DNA from: Amoeboaphelidium protococcarum
Lineage: Eukaryota; Aphelidiomycota; Aphelidea
Length of the DNA: 64,000 bases
NCBI GenBank assembly: GCA_023515745.1
Contig: JALECJ010000005.1
Span: 62,001 to 126,000 of the forward strand
Direction of reading: 5' to 3'
A program made the translations under genes and the position numbers. Shown in pieces: positions 22,527 to 34,024 of the stretch. Below the pieces are notes generated by a model. That model made no database searches, was not told the origin of the DNA, and saw only the letters and a program-made list of their open reading frames with translations. Numbering within the stretch: position 1 is the first letter of the stretch; every line of letters starts with the position of its first letter.

Positions 22527-23180
22527 ATGTCGTTACAATCGCTATGTATTGCGCTATTACTCTTAATTGCTGTAGTTAATGGTATTACGTTCGACTTGAT
22601 GGCACTGCCTGAAGGTGGCATCACTAATGAACGGTGCTTCTCAATGTACATGGCTAAAGACGTACTGGTAACTGGCTCATTCACGTCAACTCCTGGTCAG
22701 TACTAGTCGCTGAATGTTGAATTCACAGATGCTGCGGGTAGTGTTCTGTACAGTAAGAAAGATGCTATTGGTAGTCAGGAGTACAAGTTCAGTTTTACCA
22801 CTCACGAGTACGCAGATTACATGCTCTGCTTCATTAACAATCTTGCCCCTGGTATCGCTCCTCAGCCATCTTATTTTAGAACTATTACTTTCACTACTAA
22901 AACTGGACTGGAGGCTGAATAGTATACGCATCCTTCTGATACTATTAATAAGTTGAAACCGTTGGAGGCTGAGCTAAAATACTTGTAAGATGCCATGTAG
23001 ACCATCGTGAATGAAATGGAGTATCTGAAAGGGCGCGAGGCTCTGATGAGAGACACTAATGAGTCGACGAATAATCGTGTAAAGTGGTTTAGTGTAGTAA
23101 ACACACTCATTCTGGTTAGTAGTGGTATCTGGCAGTTGTGGTATTTGAGAAACTTTTTCCAGACCAAGAAGTTGATGTGA
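22527..23180 (+). CDS. p24/Emp24 cargo receptor of COPI/COPII vesicles
   Basis: Single-exon 217-aa type I membrane protein. Signal peptide MSLQSLCIALLLLIAVVNG; lumenal GOLD domain with the conserved Cys pair (ERCFSMYM and YMLCFINN); a membrane-proximal coiled coil (ELKYLQDAMQTIVNEMEYLKGRE, 23 residues, about 150-172); one transmembrane helix (WFSVVNTLILVSSGIWQLWY); and a short tail LRNFFQTKKLM with the FF and KK signals for COPII and COPI binding. p24 proteins shuttle between ER and Golgi and help sort GPI-anchored cargo. The subfamily (alpha, beta, gamma or delta) is not resolved by eye. Confidence 0.9.
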
Positions 23181-23585
23181 GTGTTCTTATGCTGACATTG
23201 CTATATACATTCTCAGAATTGTACACTCTTTTTATTTACCATTTTTAAGAGTGTTATTCTCTTGTACAACCGATTCTCTTATTTTGTACATTGTCTATAC
23301 AATGGCGCTCATGTAGACATTAGGTAAATTCATTATAAGACAGTACTATACGAATGTCCACGCTTACTATAAAAGTTCCCTGTTATTAGAGGGGCTTTTC
23401 TCTTTTCGCCCAATTCAAAGTGGCGCCCCAACCGAGCGCGTTTCAACTTGAAATCTCGTCGATTTTTTTAGCTTGAGCCCAATACGTAAGTGTCTGGATT
23501 TCCTTTAATTAAAAGTATATTTAGATCAACTTTCATAGTCTTGGTATATTTTACGTGGTTTTAAGCTTGCTTATAATAGTGAATA
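23181..23585. other. intergenic region
   Basis: About 400 bp between p24 and the channel N-terminal half, both plus strand. A TATA-like tataaaag occurs near 23369, within plausible range of the downstream start. Nothing else is recognised. Confidence 0.4.
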
Positions 23586-24599
23586 ATGTCTGGCGTGAAG
23601 GCGAAAGAATCTGGAGATAATCTCAATCAGTTACAGCATCAGTAGTTGTAGCAATAGTAATAATAATAATCTACAAAATTGGACCAATCTGCATACGATG
23701 AAGTTGGGAACGAGATGTATGAATCTGCAATGTCTCAAGAAGATGGCTAAGAAGCTATGAAGTTGCCTAGATTCCTGAGATTTCTCAACTGGTTTAACAA
23801 CTGGCCTCCTTTGGCGCGCACCCTGGTCTATGTTGTGTTTGGCGGTGTCATCCTGATGATCCCTGCCGTATGTGATTATCTATTCCTGATCGAAGACAAG
23901 AGTGTACCTTTTCTGGATCTTTAGTCAAATGCGAATATTGGTGGGAGACCGATGATGTTCTGGTTCATCGCTCTGACATGTACCTGGGCTGCGTACTTTC
24001 TATCGTCGTGGTTATGGTTGACTGTACCTGTCATTGTGTTGCGATTGATTGATCTGCTGTTGGGTAAGTACTACGCTCAGCTGGCCAAGCCTAAGCTTGA
24101 ATACTTTTAAGTGTTGCGACACTACTTGGCTCTGGTGATTGCCAGTGTTGTATTGAATGCTGTTATGGAAGTCTTGATCATTAGAGGATCTCGGGACGAT
24201 TATAAAGGCACACTGGCTAGCGTTTTGAACTGTCTGATCATTGGATTGGTGGCTTTGGCCATAGAGAAGTTTTTACTTTAGTCCATAGCTGTGGGATTCC
24301 ATAGAACTGCATATGCCGAGCGTATTGTCAAGGCAAAGTTCTCCGACTATGTTGTCGAGAGATTGTATGTTGCCGTTCGCAAGCGCAGAAAGCAAGGTAG
24401 ACAGGGCGGAAACAGTGAAAATAGTTCACCTACTTAAATTAAGCCGTTCTGGACATACGTACCTACACCTGCGATCAGAGGTAGCGCTAATACTCAGGCT
24501 AATGATTAACGCGCTGCTCAGAACATATCACCACAGGAAGAGTCTATGGAGTTGAAGTATCTGAATCAGGCTGGCAGAGAGAAGAGAACTTCACAATGA
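23586..24599 (+). CDS. Msy1-type mechanosensitive channel, N-terminal membrane half only
   Basis: Single-exon 337-aa protein with a Gln-rich N-terminus (mixed CAG/TAG/TAA codons) and about four membrane helices (residues about 78-240; LVYVVFGGVILMIPAV, WFIALTCTWAAYFLSSWLW, YLALVIASVVLNAVM, LIIGLVALAIEKFLLQS). The stretch LLQSIAVGFHRTAYAERI is like the segment that follows the N-terminal helices in fungal Msy1/Msy2 channels, just before their EF-hand and MscS domains. Here the protein ends about 75 residues later without either. The convergent neighbour at 24695-25993 supplies exactly the missing EF-hand and MscS pore. No intron or frameshift is seen. Confidence 0.75.
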
Positions 24600-24694
24600 A
24601 AATGAAGTGTATCTGTAACAATATAATATCGTTCATTGGCGACTCACAGTAATGAGCTTTCATTAAATTCAAAAATTGTCAACAGCTATGATAA

Positions 24695-25993
24695 TCATCC
24701 AGTCTTGACTTGATCTTTCAAAGCTGAAGAACTCAAAATCTCACGTAAAGCCATCACTGCCTTGTTGTGACGCTTGCGAGTAACATCAATGTCCTAAAAA
24801 TTTCCCTTGTAATTAATTCGCAATAGAATCTTCAACTTTCCATCTGCGAATCCATTGTTATTGTCTATATGAACAGACACGGTGGGCAGATAATCTCTGG
24901 CGTTCATTCTAACAAATTTAGTCACCTCATCCTCCAACTGAGCCATCAATTTATCCACCTTGTCTGATTCTGCAAATAAAGTGAATGTCTCAGACTAGTT
25001 AGGACTCCTTCTGTAGTTATAGATAACCTTAGTTTGAAGGATGGCATTCGGAATTTTAGCCAATTTACCCTCAACATGAACCAGGGTGGTACTGTTGAGG
25101 GCGATATTCTTCACAGTGTACAACTCTCCATCAACCACAATCTTGTCACCTACATCAAATGGGTGCAATACGAATAGGAAGAGGATATTCTCCACCACAG
25201 TCTTGGCACTGTTACCAATCACCACACCAGATAGGATGATGAGAGAACCAAACGTCAACAGGTACTGAGTAAGCGCAACACCAAACACGCTCAGCCAAAT
25301 AAACAGCACCACAATGAAAGTAATTACCAGCAGAAAACTATCCAAACGGCCAACTACAGTTCCCAAATCTGCAACACCAGTCTCAATAGCCTTCTTCTCA
25401 TTCAAAAATTGTTCAATCGCAGTCTTCATCTCCTCCTTCTCAATATCACCATTCCCATTAGTGTCAAAAAGTCTGAAAGCCTTACGTGCTTCATCTGGAG
25501 ATGGAAAGTAAGGCACAAAATTGTCAATTGTCACCTCGGACTTTCCAGGCTCGAGCAGGGCATTAAATATGTCATTAGCCAACTTGCGAGCCTGCTGCAC
25601 AGATTAGACGTCAGTGTCAGATGCTGATCCGCCAATAAAAGTGTTCAATGCTGCATTAGTCACATCACTCAACACACCACGCGTTGTTCTCATCACAGAA
25701 TTGACACCAGTCACCTCAGTCACGGCATTGACGAAACTGAATGGCTTCTTCAGCAGATCCTTGGCACTATTCTACTTCTTGTTACCACCTTTAGACGACC
25801 CGGACTTACTCTGTTTAGCACCACTCGACTGACCACTCTCAGGACTCAGCGCATCCTCAGAGAATGACACCATGGCAGGATTCTTGCGACGCTGCGAAGT
25901 CGGAGATTACTCAACTGCACTACTACCCACATTGATGAAGTGTTCAAAACTGTTTGAATTATTCAAATTCTATTCAGACTGATTTCCGCTCAT
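24695..25993 (-). CDS. Msy1-type mechanosensitive channel, C-terminal half (EF-hand plus MscS)
   Basis: Single-exon 432-aa protein. Residues 1-130 are low-complexity. An EF-hand follows, with loop DTNGNGDIEKEE (177-188) and correct Ca-binding positions. Then comes a hydrophobic hairpin (FLLVITFIVVLFIWLSVFGV) and the MscS pore and beta domain (SGVVIGNSAKTVVENILF, LHPFDVGDKIVVDGELYTV, IPNAILQT). This is the C-terminal part of fungal Msy1/Msy2 channels of ER and plasma membrane. The usual N-terminal membrane helices are missing here but present in the convergent plus-strand neighbour, 95 bp away stop to stop. The frame is continuous from ATG 25993. Confidence 0.85.
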
Positions 25994-26197
25994 TATTCCA
26001 CTTTAAAATCTCTTCTTATGAAAAAATTATAATGAGCGAACGGAATATGACCAAAATTGTACACTACAATGTAATGAATTGTGGTGTTATATGAGACGGA
26101 CTAATAGGCGATCAATAATGCGCGATGCAAAGTAAAGATGAGGCTGAAACATCACTCGGCCAATCAAAGCTTAAAGTGGAACGTATCGCAAGCCGCT

Positions 26198-27919
26198 TCA
26201 TCCATTCGAGAAGTATAACGTGTAAAGTGTAGTAATGAAATGTTACGAAAAGACCTATAGAGGAAAGTTTTTTTATTATTAAATGAAAATGGCAGAAATC
26301 ACGAGACACATGTTGACAATAACGACTATAGCGGTGACAACCCAAGAGATATAGAGCATGTAACCGGATACGGCGAATTCTTAATTCAACGACTGAGTTT
26401 GAGGATTATTATCTTGTTCTAGATTTCGATACTACTCACTCGTTGCCAATATTCCAGATAGCCAGCTAAATCTGCTACTTAACCGCAATGAACGACCACC
26501 ACTCATAATTTCTTTACTACTGACAAAGAGATTGAGTGGTATGAGAGCGAATGGTAGTTGACAACTCAATATCACTTGGGATATGACCAAGAGCCGATTC
26601 AGTCCATTCTATCCATATAAAAGCACAGTTATGAGAGCAGGTAGTATAGCGCAGACTCTAGTAAATAATCGCCTAATCACCGGCTTTAATCTCAGATTAA
26701 GAAATCCGTTCATCACCACCTGACCGGCAATTGTGCCAGTTATCGTACTACTCTGACCACTGGCTAGAAGAGCAATAGCAAACAAAGCCGCTGCACCACT
26801 GCCAATGTATTTCTACAAACTAGCGTGAGCATCTTAAAGTTCAGCCATTTGCGATGGATCCTTACGAACATCTGGATTAGTATAAAAGGCAGAAGCTCCA
26901 ACTATTAGAATAGTGGCATTAACTATAAACGCGAATATAAGAGCAACAACCATATCAAATGTGGCATATCTCAGAGTGAGTCGCACGGAATCTTGGAAAT
27001 TATTACTCGCAGGAGAAGGACTCGTCTCATTAACTGATGTCTACACATCTAGCTCAATGTCATCTACACCATCTATAATCTATATACCATCGCCAACACC
27101 ACTCACAGAATCTTCGTGAACCAAATGTAAATTCTAGCATATTGACGAGTGCAAGTATAAATTATGCGGCATAACCGTGGCTCCCATTATTCCAATAGCA
27201 ATTAAAAGGCGCTCGGTCTGAGTGAACATTTATACAACATTAAGAGGATTAAATCCAGATAGTACGGATATAAAATCAGGTTTAGTATAAAACAACTACG
27301 CCATGAAACATATACCAACTACCAAGACAAGTACGAATATAACCCCCTCATAAACTCGCTAATATTACGATCCCCACCAGCGAAGAATTAAAAGAACATC
27401 TAGAGCAGTGATAAGAACACCCCATTCGAGTGGAAGTCCAAATAAAAGATTCAATGCAATGGCACTACCTATAACTTCCGCAAGATCGGTAGCCATGATA
27501 GCAATCTCTGTAAGCACATAGAGAACAATATTGACCGGTCGATTAAACACCAACTTGCACTGCTAAGCCAAATCTCGCCTTGTCACAACTCCCAAAAGGA
27601 CGCAATGTGACTAGAAGAGCATCGCCATCAGAGATGTCAGAAGAACGATACATAGATGAGTATAGCCAAATTTGGCACCGGCACTAATATCAGTCGACCA
27701 ATTACCCGGGTCCATATATCCCACAGCAATCATGTAAGATGGACCAATGAATTAGAACAGCGACTTCCAACTGGATTTACCATCGAAAATAACATTCTAT
27801 GTATGCTCATGATTTTTCGTCGCAGCCTCTGACTGAATTGCGGAACTGTCAACGAAGAACAACTGGTGAAGCTTCTGTACCAAATGCTGAAATTATCCAG
27901 TCATTTCTTACTCGCCCAT
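26198..27919 (-). CDS. NRAMP divalent metal transporter
   Basis: Single-exon 573-aa, about 11-12 helix proton-coupled Mn/Fe importer. The TM1 metal-binding motif is intact ([11 protein letters not shown]) and so is TM6 ([14 protein letters not shown]). Further matches are [20 protein letters not shown] and [21 protein letters not shown], the consensus transport motif. A hydrophilic insertion with a Ser/Thr-rich acidic patch sits in the loop after TM6. The start at 27919 gives a 55-residue cytosolic tail. The C-terminal end is about 15 residues longer than the last hydrophobic helix. Known family members act at plasma or endosomal/vacuolar membranes; location here is unknown. Confidence 0.93.
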
Positions 27920-28293
27920 TAATACTAAAATTAAAATATAGTGCTTTTCTCAATATAAACTCTAAACTTCAACAACAACGTATCAAATTTGAATGAATTA
28001 AACTTTTCTTCGAGAAGAAATAAACAGAAGTCTCCATCTGAAAGGGAAAGCAAAGGAGGCGCGATCAACAGACCTTAACACGTTCAAATTTTGCACTGAA
28101 TACTCATAATGATAATGACAATAAAAATGATTGTATATTACCAGTTAAAGTCATTTCCCGATAATTGTATATAGTTGAGGAGAGAGGAAATATATGCAGG
28201 TATCATCTTTAGATCAAAATTATTACTAAAATGGCATATAATACGATCGACTTTCGTAATCATCTAAATCCATTCGATACAGTTATACTCAAC
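27920..28293. other. intergenic region
   Basis: About 370 bp, AT-rich, between NRAMP start and SDHAF3 stop on the minus strand. Nothing recognised. Confidence 0.4.
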
Positions 28294-28740
28294 TCACTTT
28301 CTAAACTTTTTATCACTATTATTAGACGTATCAAAACTGTCAGATTCATCCGGGACGTCGTCAATGTCTGACTTCCTCAACAGCTGAGCTTCTTGTTTAA
28401 GAACGTTCAATTGTCCAAGTTGCTCGTCCGAGAAGGAACTCAGCCTCGCGCCAATGCTCATTCCAAGTGTACTATCAAATGACTTTTGTCTATCACTAGT
28501 TCTACTATTATTGGCATTTGAAGACAATTTCAGTTATTACTCTAATGTGCGCGCATAATTAGACCATTCGTTTAGAAATGGAGGTACGAAGGCTGGATCA
28601 CATTCTTTATGTCGCCTGAACTCATCCTTAGCATACTGATCACCAAGATACTTCATGGCAGGTGGAAGTTGGAGGTGCAATCTCAGAATCTTGGCGTACA
28701 ATTTCAATGCAGGCGTCTTTACTCTCTTTTTCAGCACCAT
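28294..28740 (-). CDS. succinate dehydrogenase assembly factor SDHAF3/Acn9 (LYR family)
   Basis: Single-exon 148-aa mitochondrial matrix protein. LYAKILRLHLQLPPAMKYLGDQYAKDEFRRHK is the core (32 residues, near the N-terminus): an LYR-like LYxxIL motif, the family LPPxMRxLGDxYVRxEFRxHK pattern, and then FVPPFLNEWSNYA. Acn9/Sdh7 helps mature the iron-sulfur subunit of complex II. A Ser/Asp-rich C-terminal extension of about 75 residues (from about residue 70) is longer than usual. Confidence 0.85.
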
Positions 28741-28979
28741 AGTTTTTTAAATGACTAATTGAATCAGTATTTTTCTATTCTCAGTCAGACTGCCTTTACA
28801 GTATATCTTCTATCTCTTGGGTGCGAAACGTAATGAATTTTGTATCAAAGCATTCAGAAAACGTTTTTCCGTCGTAATCGCTGGAGGCTCTTTGTTTCAA
28901 GTTTTTTTTGCTTTTTGTTTTTTAAACTTGGTTAGTCATTCCTAATTTAGGCAATCTTTTGAATAGAATTAGTCAAGCC

Positions 28980-30140
28980 ATGAGCAGTGTAAGCATTTTA
29001 AATGTTTTTATGATTTAGCGATGGTATAGGTTATATATTTTGGGTGTGTAGTCGATGATTGATAAGACGTTTAGAGAGTATGACAGTGGAGCGAAAGGTC
29101 ATTTGAATGTGGGAGAGTTTTGTTAGCTATTGGCTGATATGGATGTCGACGGTGCCCGCTTTTAATAATGCTTTGATTACATGCTCTCTGCTAATAGAAC
29201 TAGTGCGAATGTCATTGATTTGTCTGCATTCAAGAAGGGATTCGTTAATTTGTACTTTTGGAAATTTCAAGTTCCCGAGAGCTATAGAAAGTAGAATGCT
29301 GCTGCTGCTGCTCCGTCTGTAGATGTAAACGTCAAGTCTTCAGTCTCTAATAACAATTTTGTTATTGATGGCAATGTCGTTCGCCTGATCAAGATGGTGG
29401 ATATCGTTGCTTAAAAGAGCGCCGTTTAGAGTGTAGCTGTACCTGATGAAAAGGCGGCCACTGCACAGAGTGTCGCCGTGGACAAGGTCTCTTAAGATGG
29501 CTCACCTGCCGGTGTTAAATAAGCTTCAACCGAACAGCAACAAGTTCCAAGTCAAACCAAAGCCGAGACTTCTCCTTAAGCCTAAGAGATTGCACCTGCT
29601 GCGATTTAAGCTTAACCTGCGGTGTCTCAAACTGCAGCTGCTTCCGTGCCAGTCGCTGCATGTCGCCCGTCATTGAGCTCATCGTCGGCAGCGGCGGTTA
29701 AGACCGGTGTCAATGTTATGCCTGCTTCTCAGACGGTTATCACTCCGGCGGGTTTGACCAGAAGCACGTCGATGAGAAGAAATGATGGAGCGGGAGGTGG
29801 ATTGACAAGATCCACTTCTACTAGACGTCCTTAACAATAACCAGGTTAGATTCATGTCGGCGTTGCTGGCGCCGCGCGTGGAGGTTAGCCTAACTCTGCT
29901 CCTGCTACAGCGCTGCCTCTTTCTGGAAGTTCTGCCACCACTGCTGGTGCTCAAGTTGGCAATGATCCGGATTGGATGAAAAAGGTTCTTGAGCAGAAAA
30001 TTATCGAGGCCACTGGTATTGGTAAGAAGGACGACCAAGCTGCTATTAATAAGGATCCTACTTGGATGGCGCAATTAAAGAAGGAGTCTGCACCTAGTCC
30101 AGTAAGAAAGGAGTCTACTGGGAAATCGGAAGGGCAATGA
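28980..30140 (+). CDS. EF-hand-like protein with long Ala/Gln/Ser-rich tail
   Basis: Predicted 366-aa protein. Exon 1 is only nine bases (ATG AGC AGT), then a 63-nt intron (28989-29051, GTAAG...GTGTAG). Exon 2 begins SMIDKTFREYDSGAKGHLNV, reading like a degenerate EF-hand pair over the first ~80 residues; loop residues are imperfect, so calcium binding is doubtful. From about residue 95 it is low-complexity and probably disordered, with many TAA/TAG Gln codons. It contains a repeated GLTRSTSMRR / GLTRSTSTRR and a repeated DPDWMKKVL / DPTWMAQLK near the end. Function is not recognised; the terminal repeats may be protein-binding motifs. Confidence 0.65.
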
Positions 30141-30491
30141 ATGGGTTTATTTAGTGCAAATATATTATGTTTAGTATCTGTTCAGCTGAAACTGGTATGA
30201 CGCGTTTAAGCACTCACTAGCTCTTCTTATTAAACCAAAAAACCTTTTTATACCTCATATTTATTTACTCTTCAACCTCGAACTCAACATCATCCACATA
30301 GATTAAGCGGCATACTTATGGCTTTTTCGGTGCCCGGGTATTCCGTTTGTTTCAAAACTTCTATGGGTGCCTTGCTTGTTATTACTCAGTTTTAACTCAT
30401 TCGAAGTAGTTTTAAACTAACTTGTCATGATATGGTAACGAGATCTCATTGATATTGACAGTCATTAAACTTCTATTTGCTTAATGCATCG
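30141..30491. other. intergenic region with a degenerate repeat copy
   Basis: From about 30370 the sequence weakly matches the spacer part of the adjacent ~179-bp repeat (gggtgcctt, ctcattcgaa, then ...acttctat...). It looks like a decayed outer copy of the left array. The part before it shows nothing. Confidence 0.45.
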
Positions 30492-30902
30492 ACCATAGCC
30501 AAACTGCTAGGGGGTCGCGTGTTGACCATAGCAGATCTGCTAGGGGTGCCTTTTTGGACACAACAATGTTCCAACACATTCGAAATAAACTTGTGCTGTT
30601 TAATTGAGATGTAATTGAGTGATATAAGTTACTTTGAAAACATTAAGACTTCTATCTTAAGCAGAGTGGAACCATAGCCAAACTGCTAGGGGGTCGCGTG
30701 TTGACCATAGCAGATCTGCTAGGTGTGCTGTTCTCTGCACAACAATGTTCCAACACATTCGAAATAAACTTGTGCTGTTTAATTGAGATGTAATTGAGTG
30801 ATATAAGTTACTTTGAGAACATTTAGACTTCTATCTTAAGCAGAATAGAACCATAGCCAAACTGCTAGGGGGTCGCGTGTTGACCATAGCAGATCTGCTA
30901 GG
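30492..30902. repeat. left array, three copies of a 179-bp direct repeat
   Basis: Three near-identical 53-bp cores start at 30492, 30671 and 30850, exactly 179 bp apart. Each core begins accatagccaaactgctagg and holds two copies of the module ACCATAGCnnnnCTGCTAGG; the second contains the perfect 14-bp palindrome TAGCAGATCTGCTA. The ~126-bp spacers between cores are also conserved, with a few substitutions. Confidence 0.93.
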
Positions 30903-32042
30903 GATCAACCATCAAATCGCGCGTAGTGTTGAGTATAACTCTGCTTGGCTATTAATATTATAAATAACTCATACCGTGTTTCGAATGGTCCGTTAGTGTC
31001 AATTAACTTGCAATGTATACACCATTAATTATTTTACGCCACTGTAATTTCAATGTATCTCCATATGCTCAAAGCGTAATCAAGGAGGTGCTTCGCCAGT
31101 TCTCTTACAACTCCCTTTATATCCATGACTACTGTCATCGCATTTTTGCAGAGTAGTGATAATCCTTTTGAATGCGTATCGTTTTCATGGTAACTTTAAT
31201 GCGATGGAAATGGTACGGCCAAGTGTTAATTCATTGTGTAAGTCTTAAATTCGTTGTTGTCACTTTTGGGTTGCGCATTAGATTAAAAGTTGTCTTGAAC
31301 GTACAGTTACTTTCATTTTGTATACTCACTGTACAAGTCGTAACTAGCTGGCAAGTGGTAATTTGATGCTCAGTCACTGTCGTTGAATAATCTGATTAAC
31401 CATCGGAGTTCTCTAGAATAATGCTAGAATCATTCGCAATCTAAAGTGGATATCACAGTTTTCGCTCTTCATAGAAGTCTCATATATACTCAAATTATGC
31501 ATCCTGATCTTATCCTGTTCTGATTTGACGTGCCCGTCTTGTGGGTTGCACTATTTCTGGTTCTAACATGGTAATGGATGCATTTCCTGATATGGCTCCC
31601 AGGATCTCGCTCGTTGAATTTATGACCTTTTTAATGTCTATCATTTCAATGTTAGTTCATCAATATGTATTTATTTTGTCAGGTTAGGCCATGAATTCCG
31701 TACATATTTGAGTTTGCGCATTGATGTGATCTCAGCAGCAGGTGATACGTGAACCTCCTTCCCCAGTATCGTGATTCAGTAAGTCTTGTACATCATGGTT
31801 CTCCATAGGTTGAATTCTGCGCTACTGTGGTTCCCATATTGGCTAACGGGCATTAGCAAGTTAAGATGTCCTCGCCCAGCATTGCCCCTCAACGGACGCC
31901 GAAGCATGCTTTATGCGGTTGATTAATTTGAACTCTGTTGCAGAGAGAGCGCGTGGTCTACCAGTATCGGTCCTTGATCTGAATTCCTTTGGCGTCGTGT
32001 GTTTCAGAGCTTCTTGTCCTCCACCTTCGTTTGTTAATATCA
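30903..32042. other. non-coding left part of the repeat-flanked island
   Basis: About 1.1 kb between the left array and the island gene. TGA is frequent in all plus frames and its complement in all minus frames, so no coding exon can be supported. It could hold the promoter or an upstream exon of the downstream gene. Confidence 0.4.
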
Positions 32043-33863
32043 ATGACAAAGTCTAAGTATAGTGAGAGTTGCAGGCCACAACAAGTCACTGAAAAGACCG
32101 TGATGAGTAGTAACGGAAAATCTGTGGTGGACACCAAGAAGGACACGTAATCAGGTGTGTAGTAGCCTTTGATCACTCACATTGAAGAGGCTCCGTAGTG
32201 TGCTAGCAGTTTGGAGTAGAGTGGCAAATCACCATCACGTTCTGATCATCTTTTCCAAAGGTCTTTTTTGCAGCTGACTGGACTGCAGTACTGTTTATCC
32301 CAGAGTATTGTTATTGCCAATGATTATGTCTTCTGGAAGGATGTATTGTCTGCTCTTGTTAAACAGAAGCCATTCGACTCTGACTGGTCGCGTTACATCC
32401 TGAAACAGGCCATCCCCAGAACAGCGAAGCGGTGCAAAATTGAAGAGAGCAAGTTGACTACGAAGGACAAAAGAGGCAGAAATTTGGTTCATGTCAAATG
32501 CATCAACGAAATTGCTGCGGCTCGTGGTGTAAGTGATAAGTTTGAGGTTGTGTTGGGTCGATGTCTGCAAGATTTGTGTGACTAATCTGGTCAGAATCTT
32601 TAGCCTGGTCTTTTTAAGTCAGTGACAGCGGCTGAAGTTACTGATGATTATGGGTCCTCTGAACATGATGAAACCGCCCCCAAAATTATCACCGACGATT
32701 GTGGTCAGCTGATTCCTTCTGGGTGTCTCTCGTTACAGCATGCCGGTATATTGACTGCTGCGGCGCCCATTTTCTCTCAATTGCGACCTCAGGATGTGCC
32801 GGTGGCGCTATGTACATTGAGAGAGTTGAGTCACCACTTTGTGCCTGTTGTTTCATGCAATGGTAATATGACATGTAGGCTCGTCGAAGAGAGTAGTCGG
32901 CAGTTTGAGGTTGATTATATGCGATAGTTTACAACTGTGGCTAATATGAAGTATTTCCAAGGCATTCTGGAACAAGCCATGGGGCGCCTTAATGTTGGTC
33001 ATTATATACAGGCCGTTGGGAGATTGGTGATGGTCTTTGGATGCATCTTTGGCGAAGAGGAGGCGGTCGACATGGTAGTATTGTGGTGTCAAAGCCAACT
33101 ATGTCATTCCGGTCCGCTCATGGTGATGTATTACTAACGTGCTTGGAGTGCAGTAGAGACGTTTATTTTGTCTCAACTGGAAAGTTCTAACTCTTCTGAA
33201 AACTAGCCATTGGAAGATTCGTGCTTGCGCTAACTATAAAAGCTTCAAGAACTAATTGCTGTGGATCATCGTCTCTAATAATTGGCATTTGTAGACAAGC
33301 ATCATGAATCCTTCTGTTGGGCTCCTGATGGTTTGTTAATCAACATTTTGGCTAGTATGATCAAACTGAGACAATTGTGTGTTAACAACGTGTCGTTGGC
33401 CTCTATATTCTTTGCAAGATTTGTCGTTTGGTCTGTCTCGTTTCTAGAGACTGTGCAACACCTCAATGCGCAGGATTCAATGGGCGAGCTGATCCGTTAG
33501 TCTTTGGTTGGGATTATTGATTTGGAACTATCTGCCAGTGAATAGCCTCTATTTACCTCCTTAGTACGTGAGATTAATGAGAGAATGCAAGTTTTCTCAC
33601 AGCCCGATTTACTTACTTCTACATGGCATTTACTGCAATCTCACATATACAGAAGTGTTGTGCATGAAAGTGACTCTAGTTACACGACTGAATCTACTGA
33701 CAGTTCAGATATAAACTCTTCAAAGACGAATGCTGCAGAGATCAACAGTGTAAGCGTGTCTCCTAATGCAACTACATCTGAGAATAATCAAGGCGAAATA
33801 TAGGAGGTAAATCATGTGTTAAAATCAATGAAGCTAGGAAGTCAATCTACGTCTGAAAAATGA
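32043..33863 (+). CDS. unrecognised protein encoded between two repeat arrays
   Basis: Single open frame of 606 aa, ATG 32043 to TGA 33861. An in-frame TGA lies just upstream, so this ATG is the first possible unless there is a 5' exon. I recognise no family. Residues 1-80 are polar. About 80-180 are basic and helical (YILKQAIPRTAKRCKIEES, TKDKRGRNLVHVK), which could bind nucleic acid. About 215-520 are mostly helical and hydrophobic, without a clear transmembrane segment. The last ~75 residues are Ser/Thr/Asn-rich. Gln is written with CAA, CAG, TAA and TAG as in neighbouring genes, so it belongs to this nuclear code. It is the only clear gene between the two arrays. Confidence 0.6.
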
Positions 33864-34024
33864 ATCATGGTGATAATAAGCGGAGAGCAAGTGGTCAAAA
33901 CGTGAAGCTGTGAGTAAAATAAATAATGTAAAGAAACTCCAATTTCGTGGATTTATTTTTGTTTAAATTTAATGACCAAAGTCATTATAAAACTCATTTC
34001 TCCACAAATTGATTGATAGGGGGA

